From: Staphylococcus auricularis
GTDB taxonomy: Bacteria > Bacillota > Bacilli > Staphylococcales > Staphylococcaceae
Reading direction: 5' to 3'
Assembly: GCF_001500315.1 (NCBI RefSeq)
Contig: NZ_LLER01000016.1
Coordinates: 1-33,897 of the forward strand
Length of the DNA: 33,897 nucleotides
Positions 1 through 9,710 of the stretch are shown one piece after another; the first letter of the stretch is position 1, and the number at the start of each line of letters is the position of its first letter. The notes under the pieces were generated by a model that was not told the DNA's origin, made no database searches, and was given only the letters and a program-made list of their open reading frames with translations. The translations under genes were made by a program, and so were the position numbers.

Positions 1-1
1 A

Positions 2-1054
2 AGCTTAACTAAAGCAAAAGAACAAGGTAAAGACAGCATCGACAATCTTAAACACTTGAGCCAAGAAGAAAAAGACAAATACAAACACGACATCGACGAT
101 GCGAAAACCAAAGAAGAAATCGACAACATCATCAATAAAGCAAAAGACGAAGACAGTAAACATCATGGAAATAAACCAACAGACACTAACTTAGACGATG
201 TGAAAAAACATGGTAAAGACAATGTCGATAAACTTAAACACCTAAGCCAAGACCAAAAAGACAAATATAAACATGATATCGATAACGCTAAAACGAAAGA
301 AGAAATCGACAGCATCATCAACAAAGCAAAAGACGAAGACAGCAAACACCATGGAAATAAACCAACAGATACTGACTTAGACGGCGTGAAAAAACATGGT
401 AAAGACGACATCGATAATCTTAAACATCTAAACAAACAACAAAAAGATAAATACAAACATGACATCGGCAATGCCAAAACAAAAGAAGAAATCGACAACA
501 TCATCAATAAAGCAAAAGATGAAGATAATAAACATCATGGAAACAAACCAACAGATACTGACTTGGACGGTGTGAAAAAACACGGTAAAGCCAACATCGA
601 TAAACTCAACAACTTAACACCGGCTGAAAAAGATAAATACAAACATGACATTGATGATGCAACAACATCTGAAGCCGTTAACAAAGTAGTTGATAAAGCG
701 ACATTACAAAACATCAAACAACATTCAGAAGACGAGATTGATAATGCGAAACATGATGCCCATCAAGCTATCAATCGCTCACCATTAAGTGAAAGTGACC
801 AAAACCATTACAACTATCAAATTGATCAAAGCACTACAATCCAAGAAGTGGTTGATACAGTAAACGAAGCACAACAAACTGCATCAAATGCAGATAGCAC
901 TTCAAATGGTCAAGATAACGAAACATTACCAGATACTGGTGAAACAACAGATAACACAGCTGCGAATAGCACACTACTCGGTACATTATTTGCAGCACTT
1001 GGCTCACTCATCTTCTTCAGAAAACGTCGTCACAACAAAGAAGACAACAAATAA
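2..1054 (+). CDS. LPXTG cell-wall-anchored protein with tandem three-helix repeats (C-terminal part, 5' end outside window)
   Basis: The frame is open from the first bases of the window, so the start lies upstream. Visible are tandem units of 62 residues (186 bp) starting near 50, 236, 422 and 608. Each has the pattern of a three-helix bundle, with conserved KKHGK, KDKYKHDI and KEEIDNIINKAKDED stretches; the fourth unit and a fifth (about 710-870) are diverged. The repeats are very rich in Lys, Asp and His. The C-terminus is a standard sortase signal: LPDTGE, a hydrophobic segment, then a basic tail (FRKRRHNKEDNK). Sortase A should therefore link it to peptidoglycan. The helical pattern resembles GA/FIVAR modules of albumin- or matrix-binding proteins such as Ebh, but the ligand is an inference. 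A bidirectional hairpin follows. Confidence 0.88.
   Translation, partial: SLTKAKEQGKDSIDNLKHLSQEEKDKYKHDIDDAKTKEEIDNIINKAKDEDSKHHGNKPTDTNLDDVKKHGKDNVDKLKHLSQDQKDKYKHDIDNAKTKEEIDSIINKAKDEDSKHHGNKPTDTDLDGVKKHGKDDIDNLKHLNKQQKDKYKHDIGNAKTKEEIDNIINKAKDEDNKHHGNKPTDTDLDGVKKHGKANIDKLNNLTPAEKDKYKHDIDDATTSEAVNKVVDKATLQNIKQHSEDEIDNAKHDAHQAINRSPLSESDQNHYNYQIDQSTTIQEVVDTVNEAQQTASNADSTSNGQDNETLPDTGETTDNTAANSTLLGTLFAALGSLIFFRKRRHNKEDNK
50..607 (+). repeat. Three near-identical 186-bp tandem coding repeats
   Basis: Units begin at 50, 236 and 422, exactly 186 bp apart, and the fourth unit (608 on) diverges. Differences among the first three are mostly synonymous or exchange similar residues. The array continues to the left window edge, so copy number cannot be read here. 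Such arrays change length by recombination or slippage. Confidence 0.9.
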
Positions 1055-1093
1055 TAGAATAACTTCATATCCGAAAGCATTAGACTAATAAAA

Positions 1094-1134
1094 AACCAGC
1101 GGTTCCTGTTATCAGGACCGCTGGTTTTATTTTG
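1094..1134. terminator. Bidirectional intrinsic terminator
   Basis: Long hairpin with arms 1094-1108 and 1113-1126 (one bulged T), loop TTAT, a T-rich tract on the right and an A-run on the left. It lies between the rightward surface-protein gene and the leftward sugar kinase and can serve both. Confidence 0.88.
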
Positions 1135-1185
1135 TATAACTTGCTATAACATGTGAGGGTAGGCCACGCCACTCTGCTCAAAATT

Positions 1186-2790
1186 TTATTTTCTATCAAA
1201 CAATGTTGCAGCTTGTTTTTCTAATTCTAACCCAGATTGAAAGCGTTGAGTGTAGTCTCGGAAACTGGCGATATCATCGTCAGTCGGTGTGATTGTGATG
1301 GCTTCAGTATCCTCAAAAGCGACCTCTTTTAAATAAGAAGATAATGTATATCTATCAGATTCAAAGATATAACGTGCGAGTGCAGCAATGCCCCAAGCAC
1401 CGCCTTCAGATGCGGTTTGCATCACACTCACTTGACTCTCTAACGCAGCAGCGAGAAATGATTGTGCTACTTTTTCAGTTTTAAAAATACCGCCATGACC
1501 TAACATTGTATCAATCTGAATGTGCTCGTTCTCTTTGAGTAAATCAATTCCAATTTTCAAAGTCGCAAACGCACTATAAATCAATGTTTTCATAAAGTTA
1601 GCTAAAGTCAATTTGCTGTCTACTTGGCGTATGAACATTGGGTAACCTTGTGGCACATCTGTAATAAATTCACCGGATACATAACCGTAAGATAATAATT
1701 TTCCTAAATCGTCATCACCTTTAAGTGCTTGTTGAAATAGTTTAGTGAAAAGTGTTTCTTTATCATAATCTACACCAAATGTCTGTAGTACATCTTCAAA
1801 GAGCTGCATCCAAGCGTTGATGTCTGACGTACAGTTATTCGCAAGAATCATCGCAACTTCGTAGCCGTCTGGTGTCATGACGCTATCTACTTCCGGATAG
1901 AGCGCTTGAATCGGTTCTTCTAGCACAATCATTGCGAAAATACTTGTACCTGCTGAAACATTCCCAGTACGGGGTGCCACACTATTTGTAGAGATCATAC
2001 CAGTAGCTGCGTCGCCTTCTGGTGCACATAAAGGACAACCAGGCTTAAGATACCCTTGTGGATCGATGAGTTTGGCTCCAGTCGCGGTTAAAGTGCCTGC
2101 TTGTTCTCCGGCTGTCACTACCTTTGGAAGGATGTCTTCAATCTGTTGTGTATAACCACGTGCTTTAAATAATTGATTAAACCGGTCTAGCAGATCTTTA
2201 CGATAGCTTTGCGTTGTATGATCAATAGGGAACATACCTGAAGCATCTCCGACACCAATCACTTGTTCATCTGTTAAGTACCAGTGAACGTAACCGGACA
2301 ATGTGGTCATATATTGAACGTTTTTGACGTGGGGTTCTTGATCGATCGCAGCTTGATAGAGATGGGCGATGCTCCATCGTTCAGGGATATTCACGTCGAA
2401 GTCTTCCCTTAAGATCTGTGCCGCTTGATTCGCATTGTTATTGCGCCACGTTCGAAACGGTATGAGCAGGTCGTCTTTATCATCAAAGACAAGGTAGCCG
2501 TGCATCATACCACTGATACCGAGAGAAGCAATGTGTGTTAATTGCGTGTGATACTGCGCTTTCAAGTCTTCAGTCATAGCGAGATAACTTTGTTGCAATC
2601 CTACCCATGTCTCGTTCATGGAATAGGTCCAATAGCCATTTTTATAGTCGTTTTCCCATTCGTAAGCACCGGTCGCAAGTGTTCGACATTGTACATCGAT
2701 AGCGACAGTCTTAATACGCGTCGAACCAAATTCTATGCCAACCGAGAGTTCACCGTTGTCTATTAAACGCTTTCCTTCTTCTATATTCAT
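1186..2790 (-). CDS. FGGY-family carbohydrate kinase (ribulokinase/xylulokinase-like)
   Basis: Expected to phosphorylate a pentose or pentulose with ATP in the cytoplasm. The N-terminal phosphate-binding motif GIEFGSTRIK lies near residue 18. GMMHGY, FRTWRNN, GDASGMFPID, the Gly-rich RTGNVSAGTS and EGGAWGIAALA near the C-terminus follow the FGGY fold through both lobes. Length, 534 aa, fits the family. It resembles the AraB type found in Bacteroides and clostridia more than classical AraB, so arabinose/ribulose is the best guess and the substrate is not certain. The start at 2790 (MNIEEGK) is chosen because AAGGTG stands 11 bases upstream; a GTG at 2802 would lie inside that site. No isomerase, epimerase or sugar transporter adjoins it. 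A cre-like palindrome lies just upstream. Confidence 0.85.
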   Translation of the reverse strand: MNIEEGKRLIDNGELSVGIEFGSTRIKTVAIDVQCRTLATGAYEWENDYKNGYWTYSMNETWVGLQQSYLAMTEDLKAQYHTQLTHIASLGISGMMHGYLVFDDKDDLLIPFRTWRNNNANQAAQILREDFDVNIPERWSIAHLYQAAIDQEPHVKNVQYMTTLSGYVHWYLTDEQVIGVGDASGMFPIDHTTQSYRKDLLDRFNQLFKARGYTQQIEDILPKVVTAGEQAGTLTATGAKLIDPQGYLKPGCPLCAPEGDAATGMISTNSVAPRTGNVSAGTSIFAMIVLEEPIQALYPEVDSVMTPDGYEVAMILANNCTSDINAWMQLFEDVLQTFGVDYDKETLFTKLFQQALKGDDDLGKLLSYGYVSGEFITDVPQGYPMFIRQVDSKLTLANFMKTLIYSAFATLKIGIDLLKENEHIQIDTMLGHGGIFKTEKVAQSFLAAALESQVSVMQTASEGGAWGIAALARYIFESDRYTLSSYLKEVAFEDTEAITITPTDDDIASFRDYTQRFQSGLELEKQAATLFDRK

Positions 2791-2809
2791 GCTTCTTCTC
2801 ACACCTTTT

Positions 2810-2823
2810 TGAAATCGATTTCA
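2810..2823 (-). promoter_or_regulatory. cre-like palindrome (CcpA or LacI-family operator)
   Basis: TGAAATCGATTTCA is a perfect 14-bp palindrome that fits the CcpA cre pattern TGNAANCGNWNNCA. It ends 20 bases before the kinase start codon, a position suited to blocking initiation or elongation. A dedicated LacI/GntR-type regulator could also read it. Confidence 0.7.
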
Positions 2824-2922
2824 ACCAAACCCTACCACAATCACACCTAGAGTCACAAACAAATGAGTTAAAGTTTAAGGTCATCTTCAGTTTAAAAATA
2901 TTCAATTCATAAATATTAATCA

Positions 2923-2951
2923 TTGAAAAGTAGGCTGATAAGATTTATAAT
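2923..2951 (+). promoter_or_regulatory. Sigma-A promoter of the Zur-box operon
   Basis: The -35 element TTGAAA (2923-2928) and -10 element TATAAT (2946-2951) are separated by exactly 17 bp. The predicted transcription start, about 2958, falls inside the operator at 2955-2975. Confidence 0.85.
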
Positions 2952-2954
2952 TAT

Positions 2955-5440
<2,486 letters not shown>

Positions 5441-5457
5441 AAAGATAGGGGTATCAC

Positions 5458-6336
5458 ATGCAAATTATTATTATCGGTGGATTCTTAGGTGGAGGCAAAA
5501 CGACGACATTAAACTATTTAGTACAAGATGCATTGGACAATAATTTGAAGCCTGCAGTAATTATGAATGAATTCGGTAAAATGAGTGTCGATGGCAAGCT
5601 ACTCGATGCGAATGTCCCGATGGATGAAATCGTGGACGGTTGTATCTGCTGCGCGATGAAAGTCGATGTTTCACAACAACTTCACCAACTCTACTTAACA
5701 CACCAACCTGATATCGTTTTTATTGAATGTAGCGGGGTTGCTGAACCGATTGCTGTCGTCGATGCCTGTTTGACACCTGTGCTTGCACCCATTACGACGA
5801 TTCGCAGCATTTTAGGCATTGTGGATGCGAAGATGTACAAATCGATTCAATCCTATCCTAAAGAGATTCAAGGATTGTTTTATGAACAACTTCATCATTG
5901 TTCCACACTCTTTGTGAATAAGATTGATCTTGTGGAAATGGATCACACGGCGAAACTCCTATGTGATCTTGAAGTGATTAATGAATCAGCGGATATTAGG
6001 GTTGGCACTTATGGAGAGCTTCCGCTTAAAGCGTTGCTTCAGCCTGATTATGTGGCTACAAAGGATCATGGAACACATCACGAAGGCATTGGACACCGAT
6101 ATGTGGACTTGCCTGATCCTCTCCAAAAAGATCAGTTTATACATCAACTAGAATCCATGCCGAAGACAATCTTTAGGATCAAAGGTTTTGTACGCTTTCA
6201 AAATGGACCGCATATCTATTTGGTCCAATACGCACAAGGAGAAATCGAACTTTCACCGATTGAACTATCTGCTGAAGTGCCACTTTATTTAGTGGCGATT
6301 GGTACAGATCTCGATTTACCCCTTTTTAATCAATAA
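5458..6336 (+). CDS. COG0523 (CobW/ZagA-type) GTPase metallochaperone
   Basis: 292 aa G3E-family GTPase. Walker A is GGFLGGGKTTT (residues 7-17); the metal-binding CICC motif is at 62-65; Walker B/switch is FIECSGVAEP (about 89-98); the base-recognition NKID sits near 157. A His-rich linker HGTHHEGIGH and a CobW C-terminal domain follow. COG0523 proteins deliver metal to client enzymes, and the Zur-regulated ones (B. subtilis ZagA/YciC) act in zinc limitation. It is last in the operon, 17 bases after the gate-protein stop, with GATAGGGG-type ribosome binding before the ATG and a terminator directly after. Context makes zinc the most likely metal; specificity is not proven by the sequence. Confidence 0.93.
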   Translation: MQIIIIGGFLGGGKTTTLNYLVQDALDNNLKPAVIMNEFGKMSVDGKLLDANVPMDEIVDGCICCAMKVDVSQQLHQLYLTHQPDIVFIECSGVAEPIAVVDACLTPVLAPITTIRSILGIVDAKMYKSIQSYPKEIQGLFYEQLHHCSTLFVNKIDLVEMDHTAKLLCDLEVINESADIRVGTYGELPLKALLQPDYVATKDHGTHHEGIGHRYVDLPDPLQKDQFIHQLESMPKTIFRIKGFVRFQNGPHIYLVQYAQGEIELSPIELSAEVPLYLVAIGTDLDLPLFNQ

Positions 6337-6337
6337 C

Positions 6338-6378
6338 ACGGATGAGCCCGCCTTAAAGGTGTGGCTCATCCGTTTTTT
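6338..6378 (+). terminator. Intrinsic terminator of the Zur operon
   Basis: The arms ACGGATGAGCC (6338-6348) and GGCTCATCCGT (6363-6373) pair perfectly and a T-run follows. It begins two bases after the COG0523 stop. Confidence 0.92.
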
Positions 6379-6393
6379 ATGATATTGCTCATT

Positions 6394-6422
6394 TTGAAGC
6401 ACAATCCGCATTACGTTAAGAT
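6394..6422 (+). promoter_or_regulatory. Probable promoter of the ABC-class ATPase gene
   Basis: TTGAAG (6394-6399), a 17-bp spacer and TAAGAT (6417-6422), about 50 bases before the start codon and after the preceding terminator. Confidence 0.55.
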
Positions 6423-6473
6423 ATGTATAGATTAAATGACAGATATAGAGAGAGTGAAATCGGAGGAAATGTT

Positions 6474-8180
6474 ATGAAACAAGCGCAAGATCTTAAACAA
6501 ATGTTACATCAGTTGGACGGCCAAAAATATGGGGCTTATAAACGATTGAAAGGACAGTACCAATTTGAGCAGTTTCGTCTTGTAGTGGATCATATTCAAG
6601 CAGATCCTTTTGCGTCTCCTTCTAAAATGCGCCTCATTATCGATCGCGATGTGGCGGGTTTTCCAGAGCACTTGTTAGATGATAAAGCGAAAAGAATCGC
6701 AGTTGCTGATTTCTTAACCCGTGCTGTCGAACAGGCCATACATGATGTCAATCATCAAAACAGTCATGACCGAAAAGCAGGCCAAATCTTTATTGATCAC
6801 TGTGGTCAGGAGATGTTAACACGGACGTCTGTCGTGTTTGATGACTCACATATTGAAGTACGTCTTGAGGTCGGTATGCCTGCTGCGGGTCGTAAAATTT
6901 TAGGGAAACCTGCAGTAAAAACACTGATAGACATGTTGCCTGCCGTCGTGAAGAAGGGCTTAATCTATCAACAGTTAGATCAGGATGCATTAGCACAACA
7001 AGTGATCTTGATGAAGGATCAACAATATATCAGACAACAATTAGAAAAAAATCACTGGATTGCGTTTGTCGCAAATGGAGCGGTGTTACCACGTCGTAGT
7101 GGTGTTTCTGATCATCCGATGTCTGATGCGGTACCATTTGAGAGTCCTGCTCGCTTTGAAGTCACACTTACATTACCGAGCAGCCAAACCGTTACGGGGA
7201 TGGCCATTCCTGAAGGGATTACGTTGATTGTTGGTGGCGGCTATCACGGTAAATCTACCTTGCTAGAAGCATTGGAACGCGGCGTGTATAACCATATTCT
7301 GAATGACGGACGTGAATTCGTGTGGACGCGTCATGATGCGATGAAAATACGTGCCGAAGATGGACGAAGTATTGAAAAAGTGAACATATCACCATTTATC
7401 GATAATCTGCCTGCGCATAAAGATACGACACAATTTTCAACTGAAAATGCGAGCGGCAGTACATCGCAAGCAGCTAATGTGATGGAAGCATTAGAAGCAC
7501 AAGCGCAACTCTTATTAATCGATGAAGATACGTCAGCGACCAACTTCATGATCCGTGACAGTCGAATGCAGCGTTTAATCGCGCCTGAAAAAGAGCCCAT
7601 TACACCATTTTCTCATAAAGTGAAAGCTTTATATGAGGATTATCAAGTTTCTACCATATTAATTGTTGGTGGTTCAGGAGATTACTTTGAAGTGGCAGAT
7701 CAAGTGTTGATGATGGATGAATATCATTTGAAAGATGTGACAGAAGAAGCTAAAGACATTGCAGCTTCTGATGCATTGAGTCAACAACAAACACACGAAG
7801 CTCACTTTGGAGATTTACCACAACGTGTAGCATTGCCTTCGACGTTTAATCACAAAGGAAAGGCACACCGTTTTAAAGCGAAAGGGCTACATCAAATTAT
7901 TTATGGCAAAGATCCGATTGATATCAGTGGTTTAGAACAGCTTGTCGATTTGAATCAAGTGCGTGCGATTGCAGCTATGTTAAGTTACTTCCATCATGAA
8001 ATGATGAACCAACAACAACCAATGTCTGAAGCGGTTGACGAGTTGTATCACTATATTGAAACACATGGTTTAAGTGCTGTTGTACCGCATTTAGGCCATC
8101 CAGGTAATTTAGCACTACCTCGAAAACAAGAATTTATCGGTACACTCAATCGATATCGTCAACTGAAAGTCAAATCATAA
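6474..8180 (+). CDS. Predicted ATPase of the ABC class (COG3044 family)
   Basis: 568 aa soluble protein. The Walker A-type loop GGGYHGKST lies near residues 254-262; a signature-like STENASGSTSQA near 322-333; the Walker B-like LLLIDEDTSATNF near 346-358; and IVGGSGDYFEVADQVL forms a switch-like segment. The N-terminal 230 residues lack membrane segments. This layout, with a large N-domain and an unusual DEDTSAT box, is that of the 'predicted ATPase of the ABC class' family related to trypanosome MRB1590; its bacterial role is not established, and RNA binding is a possibility from that relative. The start is set at 6474 because GGAGG stands 7 bases before; an ATG at 6423 has no ribosome site. 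It is monocistronic between terminators. Confidence 0.85.
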   Translation: MKQAQDLKQMLHQLDGQKYGAYKRLKGQYQFEQFRLVVDHIQADPFASPSKMRLIIDRDVAGFPEHLLDDKAKRIAVADFLTRAVEQAIHDVNHQNSHDRKAGQIFIDHCGQEMLTRTSVVFDDSHIEVRLEVGMPAAGRKILGKPAVKTLIDMLPAVVKKGLIYQQLDQDALAQQVILMKDQQYIRQQLEKNHWIAFVANGAVLPRRSGVSDHPMSDAVPFESPARFEVTLTLPSSQTVTGMAIPEGITLIVGGGYHGKSTLLEALERGVYNHILNDGREFVWTRHDAMKIRAEDGRSIEKVNISPFIDNLPAHKDTTQFSTENASGSTSQAANVMEALEAQAQLLLIDEDTSATNFMIRDSRMQRLIAPEKEPITPFSHKVKALYEDYQVSTILIVGGSGDYFEVADQVLMMDEYHLKDVTEEAKDIAASDALSQQQTHEAHFGDLPQRVALPSTFNHKGKAHRFKAKGLHQIIYGKDPIDISGLEQLVDLNQVRAIAAMLSYFHHEMMNQQQPMSEAVDELYHYIETHGLSAVVPHLGHPGNLALPRKQEFIGTLNRYRQLKVKS

Positions 8181-8190
8181 TGAGTATAAC

Positions 8191-8228
8191 AAAGGCGTTT
8201 TATTCCCCGGGAAATAAAACGCCTTTTT
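8191..8228. terminator. Bidirectional terminator between ATPase and permease
   Basis: Perfect 14-bp arms AAAGGCGTTTTATT (8191-8204) and AATAAAACGCCTTT (8213-8226) with a CCCCGGGA loop and T/A runs on both sides. It separates convergent genes. Confidence 0.93.
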
Positions 8229-8231
8229 ATG

Positions 8232-9305
8232 TTACATGAGTTTTTTATCTGTGAATTTGTTATAAATCCATCTAATAAGTAACGCTAAAGTAATAATTAA
8301 ACCGATATAACCAAATAGGGTAAAGACATAATTCACTAAATCAACGAAACCAACAAAGCTTAATACAAATGCAAGTATGAGTGATACGACGAGTAACAGT
8401 TTATATTTCGTAGATCTTGGTTTTGTAAAGCGTGTAAGGAATGGATATAACATACCGATACAGCTATTAAAGATAACACCGACCATAACGGCTGACATGA
8501 GTATACCTAACCATGGATGAATATCGTTAGCTAAGAGTAGTGTTGGAATATCGACACTGTTCGCATTTTGAATGTTAGCTAATAATCCACCAATCATGAT
8601 GAGGAGTAATAGACTGAAAGCAAGTCCACCGTAAAATGCGCCACGTCTAGCGGTTTTGTGACTGATCGCGTCATTACCGATAATCGTTAAGAAGCTGAAA
8701 CTATTACCAATAATCACACCGCCGTAAATAATCGCTTCCCACCACCAATACGGTCCTGAAGCTTTCGAGGGTTGAATGTGCTGTGCCACTTCATCAAAGT
8801 GAATCGTTGGATTAAGAATGTTGTAGCCTGCAATGATAAGCACTGCGATGACTAAAAATGGAGTCACAAATCCTAATAATGTAATGATCCGGTCGAAATT
8901 CAATTGTAAAACGATAAATAATAGGATAATGATTGCGAGAGAGCCAATCCAGATTGGTACATCAAAGCCTTGGTTTAATGCGGATCCTCCGCCAGCTACC
9001 ATCATGACGGTTAAACCAAATAAGAAGAAGATGACTAAGTAGTCGATGATTGTTCCAAACACTTTACCGAAAATATGGTGAAGTGAAATTTCATATGTAT
9101 CTGCATCTAAACGATAACCTAATTTAGAAATTTGCCGGGTACCAAACATGACAATAATGGCTGTAAGGATGGCACCTAGGTAAGCATAGTTCCCGTAATT
9201 AACGAAGAACTGTAGTAGTTCTTGGCCAGTCGTAAAGCCTGCCCCTACGATAAAACTGAGATACGCAAGTACAATACGGAAAGCTGCTTTATTATCTTTA
9301 CTCAT
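8232..9305 (-). CDS. YkvI-family multi-pass membrane protein (APC-like permease)
   Basis: 357 aa with about ten hydrophobic segments. It begins with FRIVLAYLSFIVGAGFTTGQE, where the broken GAGFTTGQE helix resembles the substrate/ion site of the LeuT-fold amino acid transporters. The GGVIIGNSFSF and GVIFNSCIGMLYPF segments are typical of the YkvI group. The substrate is unknown. The start at 9305 (MSKDNKAAF) has AAAGGAG 11 bases upstream; an upstream extension to 9392 is AT-rich and has no ribosome site. It is transcribed alone toward the shared terminator and is divergent from the MMPL gene across about 400 bases. Confidence 0.78.
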   Translation of the reverse strand: MSKDNKAAFRIVLAYLSFIVGAGFTTGQELLQFFVNYGNYAYLGAILTAIIVMFGTRQISKLGYRLDADTYEISLHHIFGKVFGTIIDYLVIFFLFGLTVMMVAGGGSALNQGFDVPIWIGSLAIIILLFIVLQLNFDRIITLLGFVTPFLVIAVLIIAGYNILNPTIHFDEVAQHIQPSKASGPYWWWEAIIYGGVIIGNSFSFLTIIGNDAISHKTARRGAFYGGLAFSLLLLIMIGGLLANIQNANSVDIPTLLLANDIHPWLGILMSAVMVGVIFNSCIGMLYPFLTRFTKPRSTKYKLLLVVSLILAFVLSFVGFVDLVNYVFTLFGYIGLIITLALLIRWIYNKFTDKKLM

Positions 9306-9710
9306 TATTATATAAGCTCCTTTCTTAAAATAATAATGGAATAATAATATGCTTAACACATTGAGAAAACTTATTTTTTCATAAATAATCAATTTGCAAG
9401 TTAAATCACCTATTACACAAATATTTTGTGCTACGCTTTAATTAAATTGTAAAAAAATTGTTTTTCACTAATGAACACGACAAGGTGATTTGTCGATTAA
9501 TTTTTACTGTCCTCAAAAACACATTCATTAAAAATACAAAATTTTCTTCTATGTGTCGCACTTTACAACATATCATTTAAATTAATGGTGTTAACGTGCT
9601 TTGAATGCTGTTAGATTAGGTGTTGTAATTTTGAAACACATGTAAGCCTCGTGTTTTAAAAGCGCTAAATTTACAAAAACAACATCAATTTCAAAATAGG
9701 AGGGACTGAC
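9306..9710. other. Long divergent intergenic region with two short palindromes
   Basis: AT-rich, about 400 bases between the YkvI-type permease and the MMPL gene, with no supported coding sequence. It contains the inverted repeats CACAAA-TAT-TTTGTG (9416-9430) and CGACAA-N6-TTGTCG (9478-9495), which look like operator half-sites, and the MMPL promoter at 9601-9629. The proteins that bind are not known. Confidence 0.6.
9601..9629 (+). promoter_or_regulatory. Probable promoter of the MMPL gene
   Basis: TTGAAT (9601-9606), a 17-bp spacer and TGTAAT (9624-9629), about 80 bases before the start. The spacer holds TAGATTA (9612-9618), which recalls the TAGWTTA motif I associate with FarR of S. aureus; this link is from memory and tentative. 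Confidence 0.55.

Noticed and set aside
163..717. Leftward open frames across the surface-protein repeats
   Set aside because: They are low-complexity Ser/Leu/Phe shadows produced by the repeat on the other strand, with no ribosome site.
9612..9618. TAGATTA as a FarR operator and the MMPL gene as farE
   Set aside because: The motif is short, half of a palindrome only, and rests on memory; kept as a remark but not called as a site or symbol.
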